Shown here piece by piece: positions 47,396 through 55,890 of a stretch of 57,732 bases of DNA (position 1 is its first letter; each line of letters opens with the position of its first letter). The stretch comes from Candidatus Polarisedimenticolia bacterium (GTDB taxonomy: Bacteria > Acidobacteriota > Polarisedimenticolia > Gp22-AA2 > AA152): assembly GCA_035764505.1 (NCBI GenBank), contig DASTZC010000081.1, positions 1 to 57,732 of the forward strand, written 5' to 3'. The position numbers and the translations under genes were made by a program. A model generated the notes under the pieces. That model worked only from the letters and a program-made list of their open reading frames with translations, made no database searches and was not told the DNA's origin.

Positions 47396-49195
47396 ATGAA
47401 GCGCGCGTGGCATCCCATTTCCAGAGCGAGCTGCGCCGGACGCGGCGCCGGCGGCCGCATTCGGACGCTTGCCGGCGCAGGAACGCGTCGATTCGCCTCC
47501 ATGGCGCTGTTGCTCCTGGTGGGTGCCATCCATGCCGGTGCGGCTTCCGAAGCCCCGGCCGGGGAGCCCGATCCGGCCACCCGCCTGCGCGCCGTCCTCC
47601 TGGGAGGAAACGGCCAGCGGATTCTCTGCCCCGGCTGTCCCGCCGAGCCTGCGCTGCGCTTCGATCCCGACACCGGACAGGCGACCGAGGTCCCTCTTCC
47701 TTATGAAAGAGTCAATGCCCTGGCCCCCTTTCCCGGCGGCGACCGGCTTCTGGCGGCGACTTCCTCCGAGAAAGGGAAGCGCAGCCAGCTCCTTGTTCTT
47801 TCGGCGGCGAGCCTGGCCCCCCTCGGGCGCGTCGAGATTCCAGGCAACGGAGAAAGACTCGCCGTCTCTCCCGACGGCTACACGGCCTATGTCATCAGCC
47901 ATCGTCCCGGCAAAGGAGACGAGGCCGATCCGAGCGAGGGAAACTGGGACCTGCTGGCGGTGGATTTGGGGAAGAGCCAGGTGGCCTCCACCTATCGTCT
48001 TCCCTCCGCGGGCTACGATGTGACGCTGTCGGCGGACGGGAGCCGTGCTTTCGTAGGGCTGGACGGCAAAATCCAGAGCTTCACGACCTCTCCTCTGACC
48101 GCGTCCTGGTTCTTCCGATCCCCGGGACGCAACTTTCGGATACAGGTTCGCCCGCGCCAGGGGCACATTTATTCTCTGCGGGACGCGCGCGTCGCGATCT
48201 TTCCCAAGGAGCCACGCAAGCCGGCCGAAGGGGAGCAGGCAGCCCGCGAGGACGACGCTTCGCGAGTCCTCGAGCCCCCCTCTCACGTGGACCGGTTCGG
48301 TTTCTCGCCCGACGGAAGATTCGCGGTGGCGGCGGGACGCGGTCTCGACGTCCTGGTGATCATCGACGCGACGAAGGGAAAGATTGCCGGCCTGTGGCCC
48401 GAGGAGGATGTGCAGGTCAGGACGCTTCTGGCGCAGGTCGACGCGGCGGAGAAGCCGAAGGGGCCGCGCGGCAAGCTGGTTGCCCAGGACAAAGGATATG
48501 CTCCGCCCCTTGGCGGCAGCGGACCGCAAGAAGAGCCGCTGCGCCCGGTCGCCGAAGGCGGGCAGCCATCCGACGGCGTGTCTGCCTCGAAGACATCTCC
48601 CACCTCGGCCAGCGGCCAGACAAGACCTTCCCAGCCGGGACTTGTCTCTGACCCTTCGGCGGCACCCGCTACCGCGAAGAGCGGGATGTTGCCGGGTGAC
48701 ACTCCCGGTGGGCCGGCACCGCCGGTCCCGGCAGGCGATTCGAAGAGCCCGCCGGCACCTGCCCGGGATGAGATCAAGGCCTCGGCTCCAGGGATGCGGG
48801 CATCCGACGGCTCCACGGCGCAGATCACCGACAAGCCCGTGGTGGTGCCTCGGGAGGTCACCAGGCCCCGCGCGGTTTCTCCGGAAGAGGCGGCGCTGGA
48901 GGAGGTGGAGGCTGCCCAGCTGAAGGGACAGATCGCGGGAGATCTTTCTGCCGTGGCCTGGGTTGTCCTCTATGGCCCCGACAGCATCACGAAGGAGAAG
49001 GGGCGCGTGGCGCCGGCCCCCGACGGGAGCTTCTCTTTCGATCTGCCGCCGCGCGGCAAGTACCGCATTCTCCTGGCCGCCAAACCGGGCTTCACGCTCG
49101 TGACCCGGCCGGTTTTCCAGACCCTGGATGTCGGCGAGTATGGATACTCCGGGGTGGACTTCAACGTCATCAGGTCAGTGGCAGTTTCCCGCTAG
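47396..49195 (+). CDS. secreted beta-propeller-like protein with C-terminal regulatory-like domain
   Basis: This 599-residue protein has a hydrophobic signal segment at about 35-51 (MALLLLVGAIHAGAA). Propeller-type repeats follow (about 65-340, e.g. GERLAVSPDGYTAYVISH, GFSPDGRFAVAAGRG). A long low-complexity Pro/Ser/Ala-rich linker (about 365-500) leads to a C-terminal domain (about 505-599) like carboxypeptidase-regulatory folds (APDGSFSFDLPPRGKYRILL). The function is unknown, probably an extracellular scaffold. The start is uncertain: ATG 47396 lacks a ribosome site and gives a long basic pre-signal stretch, and ATG 47501 is an alternative. Confidence 0.65.
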   Translation: MKRAWHPISRASCAGRGAGGRIRTLAGAGTRRFASMALLLLVGAIHAGAASEAPAGEPDPATRLRAVLLGGNGQRILCPGCPAEPALRFDPDTGQATEVPLPYERVNALAPFPGGDRLLAATSSEKGKRSQLLVLSAASLAPLGRVEIPGNGERLAVSPDGYTAYVISHRPGKGDEADPSEGNWDLLAVDLGKSQVASTYRLPSAGYDVTLSADGSRAFVGLDGKIQSFTTSPLTASWFFRSPGRNFRIQVRPRQGHIYSLRDARVAIFPKEPRKPAEGEQAAREDDASRVLEPPSHVDRFGFSPDGRFAVAAGRGLDVLVIIDATKGKIAGLWPEEDVQVRTLLAQVDAAEKPKGPRGKLVAQDKGYAPPLGGSGPQEEPLRPVAEGGQPSDGVSASKTSPTSASGQTRPSQPGLVSDPSAAPATAKSGMLPGDTPGGPAPPVPAGDSKSPPAPARDEIKASAPGMRASDGSTAQITDKPVVVPREVTRPRAVSPEEAALEEVEAAQLKGQIAGDLSAVAWVVLYGPDSITKEKGRVAPAPDGSFSFDLPPRGKYRILLAAKPGFTLVTRPVFQTLDVGEYGYSGVDFNVIRSVAVSR

Positions 49196-49348
49196 ATCGC
49201 TTTCATCCGATTTCCGAAAACAGCTTCGCGATCACGGACAGGGAGGCAGGGTTCGTTCCTAGCCCAGATGTGGGGAGATCCATTCCGGCCAGAAATGCCG
49301 GGAAGGTGGAATCAGCGACAAACCGTCAGGCTTTGAAAGTGGCTGGAA

Positions 49349-49426
49349 TGGCGGGGCCGACGGGACTCGAACCCGCGACCTCTGGCTTGACAGGCCAGCG
49401 TTCTAACCAATCTGAACTACGACCCC
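49349..49426 (-). tRNA. tRNA-Asp (GTC)
   Basis: The acceptor stem GGGGTCG/CGGCCCC is followed by discriminator G and an encoded CCA. The D-stem is GTTC/GAAC, the anticodon arm is CTGGC-CTGTCAA-GCCAG with anticodon GTC, and the T-arm has TTCGAGT. It lies downstream of tRNA-Val on the same strand, with about 46 bases between, and is probably co-transcribed from the promoter at 49629-49658. Confidence 0.96.
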
Positions 49427-49472
49427 GCAAGACGACTCAGGCAGGCTGACCTCTTCGCACCAAAGGCAGATT

Positions 49473-49547
49473 TGGTGGGCAGTGCGGGATTCGAACCGGC
49501 GACCCCCTGCGTGTAAGGCAGGTGCTCTACCGCTGAGCTAACTGCCC
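49473..49547 (-). tRNA. tRNA-Val (TAC)
   Basis: The acceptor stem GGGCAGT/ACTGCCC carries discriminator A and an encoded CCA. The anticodon arm is CCTGC-CTTACAC-GCAGG with anticodon TAC, and the T-loop is TTCGAAT. It is the first of two tRNA genes in this unit. Confidence 0.96.
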
Positions 49548-49628
49548 CCCAGGGCCGTCCCGTCCCTCTTCCGGGAGACCACGGCGGAAACGCCGCTTTC
49601 TACACTGTTTCGGTCGAAAAGGCGGGTC

Positions 49629-49658
49629 ATTCTAGCCTCGGCTCCGAAGAGGTGTCAA
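49629..49658 (-). promoter_or_regulatory. promoter of the tRNA-Val/tRNA-Asp unit
   Basis: On the minus strand a perfect TTGACA (49658-49653), an 18-base spacer and TAGAAT (49634-49629) lie about 80 bases before tRNA-Val. The TGA stop of the upstream Mut7-C gene is inside the -35 hexamer. Confidence 0.75.
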
Positions 49659-50188
49659 GGCTCGTCCGGGTCCGCCACTTTCCTGAGGCGGCGTCGGATT
49701 CCCCTGACATGGGTGGCGCTCCAGTAGACACGCCGGCACTCAGGACACTCCAGAAACGAGGCTTGGGTCTGGAAGACGTAGGGAGGAACCCGGCTCTTCG
49801 CCAGGGCCCGGTCGAGCACCAGCATCGACTTGTTGCAGACGGTGCACCGGGTGCCGGCGGCCGGGAAGGCGAGGCTTCCGCCTAGATACGGCAGCATCTC
49901 CTCGAGCTGCTCTTCCAGAGCGTGGCTGTGAATCAGGATGGCGTCGCGGGCGGCCCGGCGCTGGACGAGACGGGTATCGCGCGTCAGGATCCTCCTTCCT
50001 TCACGCCGGGCGAAGTCCACCAGCTCCTCATCACGAATGGTTCTGAAATAGGCGACGTCATGCCCCAGAAGCCGCAGCCAGCGCGCCAATCGGCCGAGCA
50101 TGCAGTCGGCCGCGAAGCGCTCCGGAGCTTCTTTGACACCCTCGGGAGCGTGTGTTAGCTTCGAGTTCCGATGGCTTCGCGAGCTCAT
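49655..50188 (-). CDS. Mut7-C RNase-domain protein
   Basis: This protein of about 177 residues matches the Mut7-C (DUF82) pattern: RFAADCMLGRLARWLRLLGHD, the acidic ILTRDTRL (PIN-like active-site Asp), and a C-terminal zinc ribbon with CTVC and CPEC. The family is predicted to be a PIN-type RNase with a zinc ribbon. The start is uncertain. ATG 50188 gives about 25 residues before the domain but overlaps the divergent gene that begins at 50171 by 18 bases, and its ribosome site is weak. No better start is seen. Confidence 0.82.
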   Translation of the reverse strand: MSSRSHRNSKLTHAPEGVKEAPERFAADCMLGRLARWLRLLGHDVAYFRTIRDEELVDFARREGRRILTRDTRLVQRRAARDAILIHSHALEEQLEEMLPYLGGSLAFPAAGTRCTVCNKSMLVLDRALAKSRVPPYVFQTQASFLECPECRRVYWSATHVRGIRRRLRKVADPDEP

Positions 50189-50950
50189 GATTCCAATCCA
50201 AGAAATCGATCCCGGGCCGGCTTCCTCGGGGGCTTCGCGCTCGGCGCGGCCCTGACGCTCGTCCTTGCCGACCCCCTCCAGGCTGCGCTGCTCGGAAGGA
50301 TTCGGGGGACGATCAAGGATCTGGCCGGCGGCGCGGTCCCCGGAATCCTGGTGCGTCTCAGCTCTCCCCAGCTGGGAGTGGTCGACGTCACCAACACCGA
50401 CGGCAAGGGGGTCTATGGCTTCTCCGACCTGGAGGCGGGGAGCTACAACATCGAGGTGAGCGGCTCCGGCTACCAGAGCCAGATCAAGAAGGGGATCGTC
50501 GTCCAGCCCCCCTTCCGCAACATCGTCGATTTCACGCTGCCCGCCGGACCGCTCCTCGAGGGGCAAGGCTCGCCGGTCATTTACGAAGCCCCCACCGGCG
50601 AGGTGGTCCTGAAAGAGGTGGTCGGGACGATCACCGACAAGGACAAGCGACCCATTCCCGACGCGCTGGTCAGCCTGGTCAACCCCGCGACCGGCGCCTC
50701 CTTCCGGGTCCAGACGGGGCGCGAGGGGAAGGTCAAGATCGATCAGGTGCCGGTGGGCACTTACAAGGCGCTGGTCGCTTCGCCCGGCTACGTCACGATG
50801 GAGCTGAAGCCGGTCTTCGTGACCAAGGAATGGGGGCTGGTCCTGAACCTCTCGCTGGTGGAGTACCCGCTGCGCTTCCAGGGACGTCCGACCGATTTCA
50901 TTCCGGAGGAGCGTCCCGTCCCGCCCGATTACACCCCGCCGTCGCCCTGA
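50171..50950 (+). CDS. secreted protein with two carboxypeptidase-regulatory-like domains
   Basis: This 259-residue protein has a signal-like segment (about 17-40) followed by two repeats of the CarboxypepD_reg fold. The first (about 42-125) reads GTIKDLAGGAVPGILVRLSS then GVYGFSDLEAGSYNIEV; the second (about 150-230) reads VVGTITDKDKRPIPDALVS then KVKIDQVPVGTYKALV. Such beta-sandwich domains occur on surface and TonB-related proteins of Acidobacteriota and Bacteroidota. The role is unknown, possibly structural. The start at 50171 has no clear ribosome site. It ends flush with the convergent VWA gene, the two stops forming TGATCA. Confidence 0.75.
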   Translation: MASRAHDSNPRNRSRAGFLGGFALGAALTLVLADPLQAALLGRIRGTIKDLAGGAVPGILVRLSSPQLGVVDVTNTDGKGVYGFSDLEAGSYNIEVSGSGYQSQIKKGIVVQPPFRNIVDFTLPAGPLLEGQGSPVIYEAPTGEVVLKEVVGTITDKDKRPIPDALVSLVNPATGASFRVQTGREGKVKIDQVPVGTYKALVASPGYVTMELKPVFVTKEWGLVLNLSLVEYPLRFQGRPTDFIPEERPVPPDYTPPSP

Positions 50951-52150
50951 TCACTTCGACGCCTGGGGCGCCCCGCCGAGGGGCCGCCGCACGGCGTAGT
51001 ACCCCTTGCGCGTCCGGATGTCCAGGCTCTTGTGCTGCGGCGAGGTCAGCTTGATCTTGCGCCACTTTCCGTTCCAGTCGTCGTTCGACGGGGAATAGGC
51101 GATGTAGTACTGGCTGCGGAGCTCCTCGGCGATCTGCTGATAGACCTCTTCAAGATCCTCCACTTTCCCGGGGAAGAAGGCCCGCCCCCCGGTCTCCTCG
51201 GCGAGGTTCTTGAGCACGGAATGGGTGGCGACGTCGAGGAACGACACCCCCAATCCGATGGAGAAGATCATCACCTCGTTCGTCTTGGCGGCCTCGAGCA
51301 CCCGCTGGAAAGAGAACTTGCTGTTGGTGTCCTCGCCATCGGAGAGGATGACGATGGCGCGCCGGCCGGTGCGGTCCTTCAGCTTGCGGAAGGCGGCGTA
51401 GACGGCGTCGTACAGGGCGGTGCCTCCTTCGGCCGTGGTGCTGTCGATCGCCTCCTTCAGGGCCTTCCGATCGTCGGTGAAATCCTGCAGGAGGAAGACC
51501 TTCTCGTCGAAGTCGATGACCAGCGCATGGTCCTCCGGCTTGAGCGAATCGATGAACTTGCCGGCGGCGATGTGGACTTTGTCCATCCTCCCCTGCATGC
51601 TGCCGCTGCTGTCCAGCAGGAGACACATGACCACCGGCTTCTCCTCGCGATTGAAGTCGAGGATATTCTGGACCTTGTCGTCCTCCTCGACCTTGAAGTC
51701 CTCGCGCTTCAGGTCGAGGACGAAGTGGCGGTCGGTATCCTGGGCGGTGGCGAAGAGGACGACGCGGTTCACGTTGACCTGGTAGTTGAGGAAGACGCGC
51801 CGGGTGATCACCGTGGCGGTGACCGTCACCCCTTCCTTGTGGGTCGCCTTGGCCTTCAGCACGTAAGAGCGCGGGTCGGTGCCGAAATCGTAGAAGCAGG
51901 AATAAGGCGGCTCTTTGTCGATGAAGATGAGCTTGTCGTCCACGTAGAATTCGACCTTCTCGACCGCCGAGGGATCGGATGCTTTCACCTCGGCGGTGAT
52001 CTCCGTTCTACCGAGGACGAACTCATTGTTGGCGGGCGAGGTGATGGCGATCTCGAATCCCTTGCGCTTCGATTCTTCCTGGGCCCGCAAGGGGGCCAGC
52101 GACAGGAGCACCACCATCATGCCGAGGATGCGCCATCCGCGGCCCCTCAC
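50951..52150 (-). CDS. VWA-domain protein of the acidobacterial VWFA-related type
   Basis: This is a 399-residue exported protein (signal about 8-23). An Ig-like beta domain (about 30-150) is followed by a VWA domain (about 165-340). The MIDAS residues are intact: DSSGSM, the Thr of GGTALYDAV and the Asp of LSDGEDTNS. The C-terminal part includes SQYYIAYSPSNDDWNGKWRK, a hallmark of VWFA-related proteins abundant in Acidobacteriota. It probably binds a protein ligand through a divalent metal at the cell surface. The GTG at 52150 overlaps the TGA of the TPR gene (GTGA), so the two are coupled. Confidence 0.9.
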   Translation of the reverse strand: MRGRGWRILGMMVVLLSLAPLRAQEESKRKGFEIAITSPANNEFVLGRTEITAEVKASDPSAVEKVEFYVDDKLIFIDKEPPYSCFYDFGTDPRSYVLKAKATHKEGVTVTATVITRRVFLNYQVNVNRVVLFATAQDTDRHFVLDLKREDFKVEEDDKVQNILDFNREEKPVVMCLLLDSSGSMQGRMDKVHIAAGKFIDSLKPEDHALVIDFDEKVFLLQDFTDDRKALKEAIDSTTAEGGTALYDAVYAAFRKLKDRTGRRAIVILSDGEDTNSKFSFQRVLEAAKTNEVMIFSIGLGVSFLDVATHSVLKNLAEETGGRAFFPGKVEDLEEVYQQIAEELRSQYYIAYSPSNDDWNGKWRKIKLTSPQHKSLDIRTRKGYYAVRRPLGGAPQASK

Positions 52151-53658
52151 GGCGTGACCTCCGATCCGGTGAGGACCTGCAGGAGTCGCCGGACCTTTCC
52201 GGCTTTCTCCTCGGGGGAGAGGTCGAGGTACGACTGGTAGGCGGCGCGCGCCTCCTGCGCTTTTCCGAGACGAAAGAGGCTGTTGCCGAGGTAGAGATAA
52301 GGAAGCGGGTCTTTCGGGTGCTTCGCGACATATTTCTGATACGAGGCGACGGCCGCATCATCCTGCCCGAGGGAAGCCTGCGCCACGCCCAGGTTCAGCA
52401 GGGAGCCGGGCGGACCCTCCTCGCCGACATCTTTGAGGATCGCGACCGCTTCGGCGCTGTGGCCCGCCTTCATCAGGTAATAGCCCAGCTTGGCGCGGGT
52501 GGCCGCATCGGGGTTCAGCTCCACGGCGCGGCGCGCCGCCTCGACCGCCTTCTCGCTCGCTCCCGCGCTGGAGAGCAGCGATGCAAGATCCAGGTAGGGG
52601 CGCGCATCCTGTGGCGAGGTGCTGATGGTGGCCAGCAGCTGTCCCAGCTTCTCCTGGGTGGCGAGGTAGTCGGCGTGGGCCGTTTCCAGCTCCTTGCGAC
52701 CCTGCGCTTCGCGCAGGTCGGTCTTGAGCGCTTCTTCGAGTGTCTTGATGGCGCCGGGAAGATCCTCGCGCGCCACCTGCAAGCGCGATTTGAGCAGCCA
52801 ACCTTCGTGGCCGCCCGGATCGCGCACCAGCCCCGCCTCGATTTCCGATTCGGCCCGATTCAGGTTCCCCTGGTCGAGAAAAATTCGCCCCAGCGACAGA
52901 TAGGGGAGCGGATCGGAGGGGGCGATTTCCTTGCCACGGTTGATGGCGGCCACCGCTTGATTGATCAGCCCGAGACGGCTGTAGGCGATGCCGAGGCGGC
53001 TGTAGCCCACGGCGAAATCGGGCTTCACCTGGATTGCTTTGAGGAACAGCTCGATGGCGTCGTCCAGGCGCGCCCGCCGCAGATAGAGCTCGCCCAGGTT
53101 GGCGTAGGCGTCGGGATAGGCGACGTTGATCTCGAGCGCCTTGCGGTACTCCTCGATGGCGCGATCATCGTCCCCCTGCGCTTCATAGACCTTTCCCAAC
53201 CCGTCGTGCGCCGCGGCGTAGCTTTCCTGAAGCGTCAGGGCGCGCAGGTACTCGGCTTTGGATTCGGAGAGATCCCCCAGCTTCAGGTAGACGTCGCCGA
53301 GCGCGATGTGGGCCTGGATGTGGGAAGGCTCCAGATCGAGGGCGATTTTCAGCGGCTCGAGCGCCTCGCCGTACTGCCGGTCGGCGGAGAGCGCCAGCCC
53401 CAGGTAGAAATAGGCGAGGAAGGAGTTGAGGGAGAGATTGGTGACCTGGCGCAGCTCCTCGATCGCCTTCTTGTAGCTCCCCTCCTTGTAGAGCTTCATC
53501 GCCTCGGTCTGCAGTTTGAAGGCGGTATTCCGCGCCGCCATGGCGGTCACGGCGGAGGCAGGGGAGGGCAGGGCTCCGGCCAACGCGGCGGCGATCAGGG
53601 CGGCGGCGGCCCGGCGGAGCCGGCGATTGGGGTTCAGGTTGTCGGGGGGAAGCCCCAT
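52147..53658 (-). CDS. exported TPR-repeat protein
   Basis: This 503-residue protein has a signal peptide (about 12-36) and about twelve tetratricopeptide repeats over residues 45-490, for example AIEEYRKALEINVAYPDAYA and PYLYLGNSLFRLGKAQEARA. TPR arrays are protein-interaction scaffolds. The coupling to the VWA protein (four-base overlap) suggests that they act as a pair in the periplasm or at the envelope. It follows pdxJ by 21 bases, so it may belong to the same transcript as the housekeeping genes. Confidence 0.88.
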   Translation of the reverse strand: MGLPPDNLNPNRRLRRAAAALIAAALAGALPSPASAVTAMAARNTAFKLQTEAMKLYKEGSYKKAIEELRQVTNLSLNSFLAYFYLGLALSADRQYGEALEPLKIALDLEPSHIQAHIALGDVYLKLGDLSESKAEYLRALTLQESYAAAHDGLGKVYEAQGDDDRAIEEYRKALEINVAYPDAYANLGELYLRRARLDDAIELFLKAIQVKPDFAVGYSRLGIAYSRLGLINQAVAAINRGKEIAPSDPLPYLSLGRIFLDQGNLNRAESEIEAGLVRDPGGHEGWLLKSRLQVAREDLPGAIKTLEEALKTDLREAQGRKELETAHADYLATQEKLGQLLATISTSPQDARPYLDLASLLSSAGASEKAVEAARRAVELNPDAATRAKLGYYLMKAGHSAEAVAILKDVGEEGPPGSLLNLGVAQASLGQDDAAVASYQKYVAKHPKDPLPYLYLGNSLFRLGKAQEARAAYQSYLDLSPEEKAGKVRRLLQVLTGSEVTP

Positions 53659-53679
53659 GGAGCAATCACCTCGCCCCCA

Positions 53680-54414
53680 TTATGGGAGAGGCAGGCCCCG
53701 GTTTCCAGGGAGGAGGTCCTTCATCTCCCGCACGGCGCGCTCCATGCCGACCAGGGCGGCGCGGGCGATGATCGAATGCCCGATGTTCAGCTCCTCGATC
53801 TCCTCGAGGGTTGCGATCGGGTGCACGTTGCGGTAGGTCAGGCCGTGCCCGGCGGCCACGCGCAGCCCGAGCTTGCGGCCGGCGCGCGCGGCGTTCATGA
53901 CCTTGGCCAGCTCCAGGGAGCGCAGCTCGTCGGTCCGGGCGGCGGCGTAGAGCCCGGTGTTGATCTCGATCACGCCGGCGTTGATCTTGCTGACCGCCTT
54001 CAGCTGATCGAAGTCGGGATCCACGAAGACGCTGACCGTCAGGCCGCTCTCGCGCATCGCCGTCACGATGCGCTTGAGGTGGTTCTGGTTCAGGATCACG
54101 TCCAGCCCCCCCTCGGTGGTGATTTCCTCGCGGCGCTCCGGCACCAGGGTGACGCAGGCCGGCTTGACGGTCGCGGCGATCTTGACCATCTCCTCGGTGG
54201 CGGCCATCTCCACGTTCAGGCGTGTCTGGACCGTGCGGCGGAGCACGTCGAGGTCGCGCTCCTTGATGTGGCGGCGATCGCCCCGCAGGTGCACGGTGAT
54301 CTGGTCGGCCCCGGCCAGCTCCGCCAGCGCCGCGGCGGTCACCGGATCGGGCTCGTCCGTCCGGCGTGCCTCGCGCAGCGTCGCCACATGGTCCACATTG
54401 ACGCCCAGTCTCAT
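53680..54414 (-). CDS. pdxJ: pyridoxine 5'-phosphate synthase
   Basis: This 244-residue TIM-barrel enzyme closes the ring of vitamin B6 by condensing 1-deoxyxylulose 5-phosphate with 3-amino-2-oxopropyl phosphate (DXP-dependent pathway). Typical motifs are [39 protein letters not shown] and [11 protein letters not shown], with the active-site His and Glu present. It is a normal family length. It lies 14 bases after glmM, a neighbour pairing seen in other bacteria. Confidence 0.97.
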   Translation of the reverse strand: MRLGVNVDHVATLREARRTDEPDPVTAAALAELAGADQITVHLRGDRRHIKERDLDVLRRTVQTRLNVEMAATEEMVKIAATVKPACVTLVPERREEITTEGGLDVILNQNHLKRIVTAMRESGLTVSVFVDPDFDQLKAVSKINAGVIEINTGLYAAARTDELRSLELAKVMNAARAGRKLGLRVAAGHGLTYRNVHPIATLEEIEELNIGHSIIARAALVGMERAVREMKDLLPGNRGLPLP

Positions 54415-54428
54415 GCTCGCTCTCCTGA

Positions 54429-55802
54429 TTACGGTGTTGACGATCCGGCGCCGGGCCCGCCCAGCCGCGCGGCCACCAGCTCCTTCAGCTCGGAGGCGGT
54501 CCGGGAGATGCGCGATTCGTCCTCGCCTTCCACCATGACCCGCAGGATCGGCTCCGTCCCGGAATAGCGCAGGAGCACTCTGCCGGCCCCGGCCAGGTCG
54601 CGCTCGGCCCGCTCCACCGCTTCGCGAATTTCCGCCACGCTCTCCAGCGGCGGCTTCGAGGCGACCCGCACGTTGTGCAGCACCTGCGGACAGCGGGTCA
54701 CCGTCGAGGCCCAGGCCGACAGATCCATTCTCCGGCGCCGCAGCAGGTCCAGAATCTTCAGCGACGTCAGCACGCCGTCCCCGGTCGTCGCATCGCCCAG
54801 GAAGATGATGTGGCCCGACTGCTCGCCGCCCAGGCTGAAGCCGCCTCGCAGCATCTCCTCCAGCACGTACTTGTCGCCCACCGGCGCGCGCAACATGCTG
54901 ATTCCCAGTGCCGCGAGGGCCTTTTCCAGCCAGAGATTGCTCATTACCGTCGCCACGACGGTGTCGCCCGCCAGCTTCCCGGCCTCTTTCAGGTCCAACG
55001 CCGCCAGATAGAGGATGAAATCGCCGTCCAGGGTACGGCCCGAGCCGTCGAGCAGGATGACGCGATCGCCGTCTCCGTCGTAGGCGAACCCGATGTCGGC
55101 CGACTTGTCACGTATCATCGCGGCCAGGGCTTCCGGATGGAGCGAGCCGCATCCTGCGTTGATGTTCTTTCCGTCGGGCTCGTTTCCCATCACGAAAGAT
55201 TCCGCGCCGAGGCGCGCGAAAATCTCGGGGGCAATGGCGCAGGTGGCGCCATGCGCGCAATCGAGCGCGACGCGCAGGCCGGCAAAGGGACGTCCACCGC
55301 CCACGCTGCGCGCCAGGAACCCCAGGTAGCCTTCCAGGAGATCCTCGGCCCCCGCAGGGGGCGGAGCGGCGCGGCGCGGCGGGTTGAACCCCTCGCCCAG
55401 GATGCGCTTCTCGATCCCGAGCTCTTCCGCGTCGGGAAGCTTCATGCCCTGGTGTGAGAAGACCTTGATGCCGTTGTCGCGGTACGGATTGTGGGAGGCG
55501 GAAAGGACGACCCCGGCGTCGAACCTGCCGGAGACCGTCATGAAGGCGACGGCGGGAGTGGAGACGACTCCGGCCAGGCTCACTGCCGCTCCGGCCGACC
55601 CGAGGCCGCGGGCCAGGGCGGCCTCGAGCCCGGCCCCCGATTCGCGCGTGTCCTTGCCGAGCAGGACCCGCGGGGCATCGATGCCTTCCTCCTCGCGCAG
55701 GGTCCATCCGAGTGCCAGGCCGATGCGCTCCACGGTGGCCGCGTCGAGCGGATATTCGCCGGCTACGCCGCGGATGCCGTCGGTTCCGAAAAGATGGCGC
55801 AT
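54429..55802 (-). CDS. glmM: phosphoglucosamine mutase
   Basis: This is a 457-residue alpha-D-phosphohexomutase. The active-site Ser is in [12 protein letters not shown] (about 104), the Mg loop is DGDGDR (about 245), the sugar-binding loop is GGEQSGHI and the phosphate-binding site is [15 protein letters not shown]. It converts glucosamine-6-P to glucosamine-1-P for cell-wall and LPS precursor synthesis. The start is ATG 55802, after GGGAG; the frame extends 12 codons upstream without family similarity. Confidence 0.97.
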   Translation of the reverse strand: MRHLFGTDGIRGVAGEYPLDAATVERIGLALGWTLREEEGIDAPRVLLGKDTRESGAGLEAALARGLGSAGAAVSLAGVVSTPAVAFMTVSGRFDAGVVLSASHNPYRDNGIKVFSHQGMKLPDAEELGIEKRILGEGFNPPRRAAPPPAGAEDLLEGYLGFLARSVGGGRPFAGLRVALDCAHGATCAIAPEIFARLGAESFVMGNEPDGKNINAGCGSLHPEALAAMIRDKSADIGFAYDGDGDRVILLDGSGRTLDGDFILYLAALDLKEAGKLAGDTVVATVMSNLWLEKALAALGISMLRAPVGDKYVLEEMLRGGFSLGGEQSGHIIFLGDATTGDGVLTSLKILDLLRRRRMDLSAWASTVTRCPQVLHNVRVASKPPLESVAEIREAVERAERDLAGAGRVLLRYSGTEPILRVMVEGEDESRISRTASELKELVAARLGGPGAGSSTP

Positions 55803-55890
55803 CGAGCTCCCAGCCGCGGTGCGGCGCCTCTGTTGCACTCAGGCGTTTCGGGGATTGCCGGCCACTCACGCATTGAATTGACCCGGTAGT

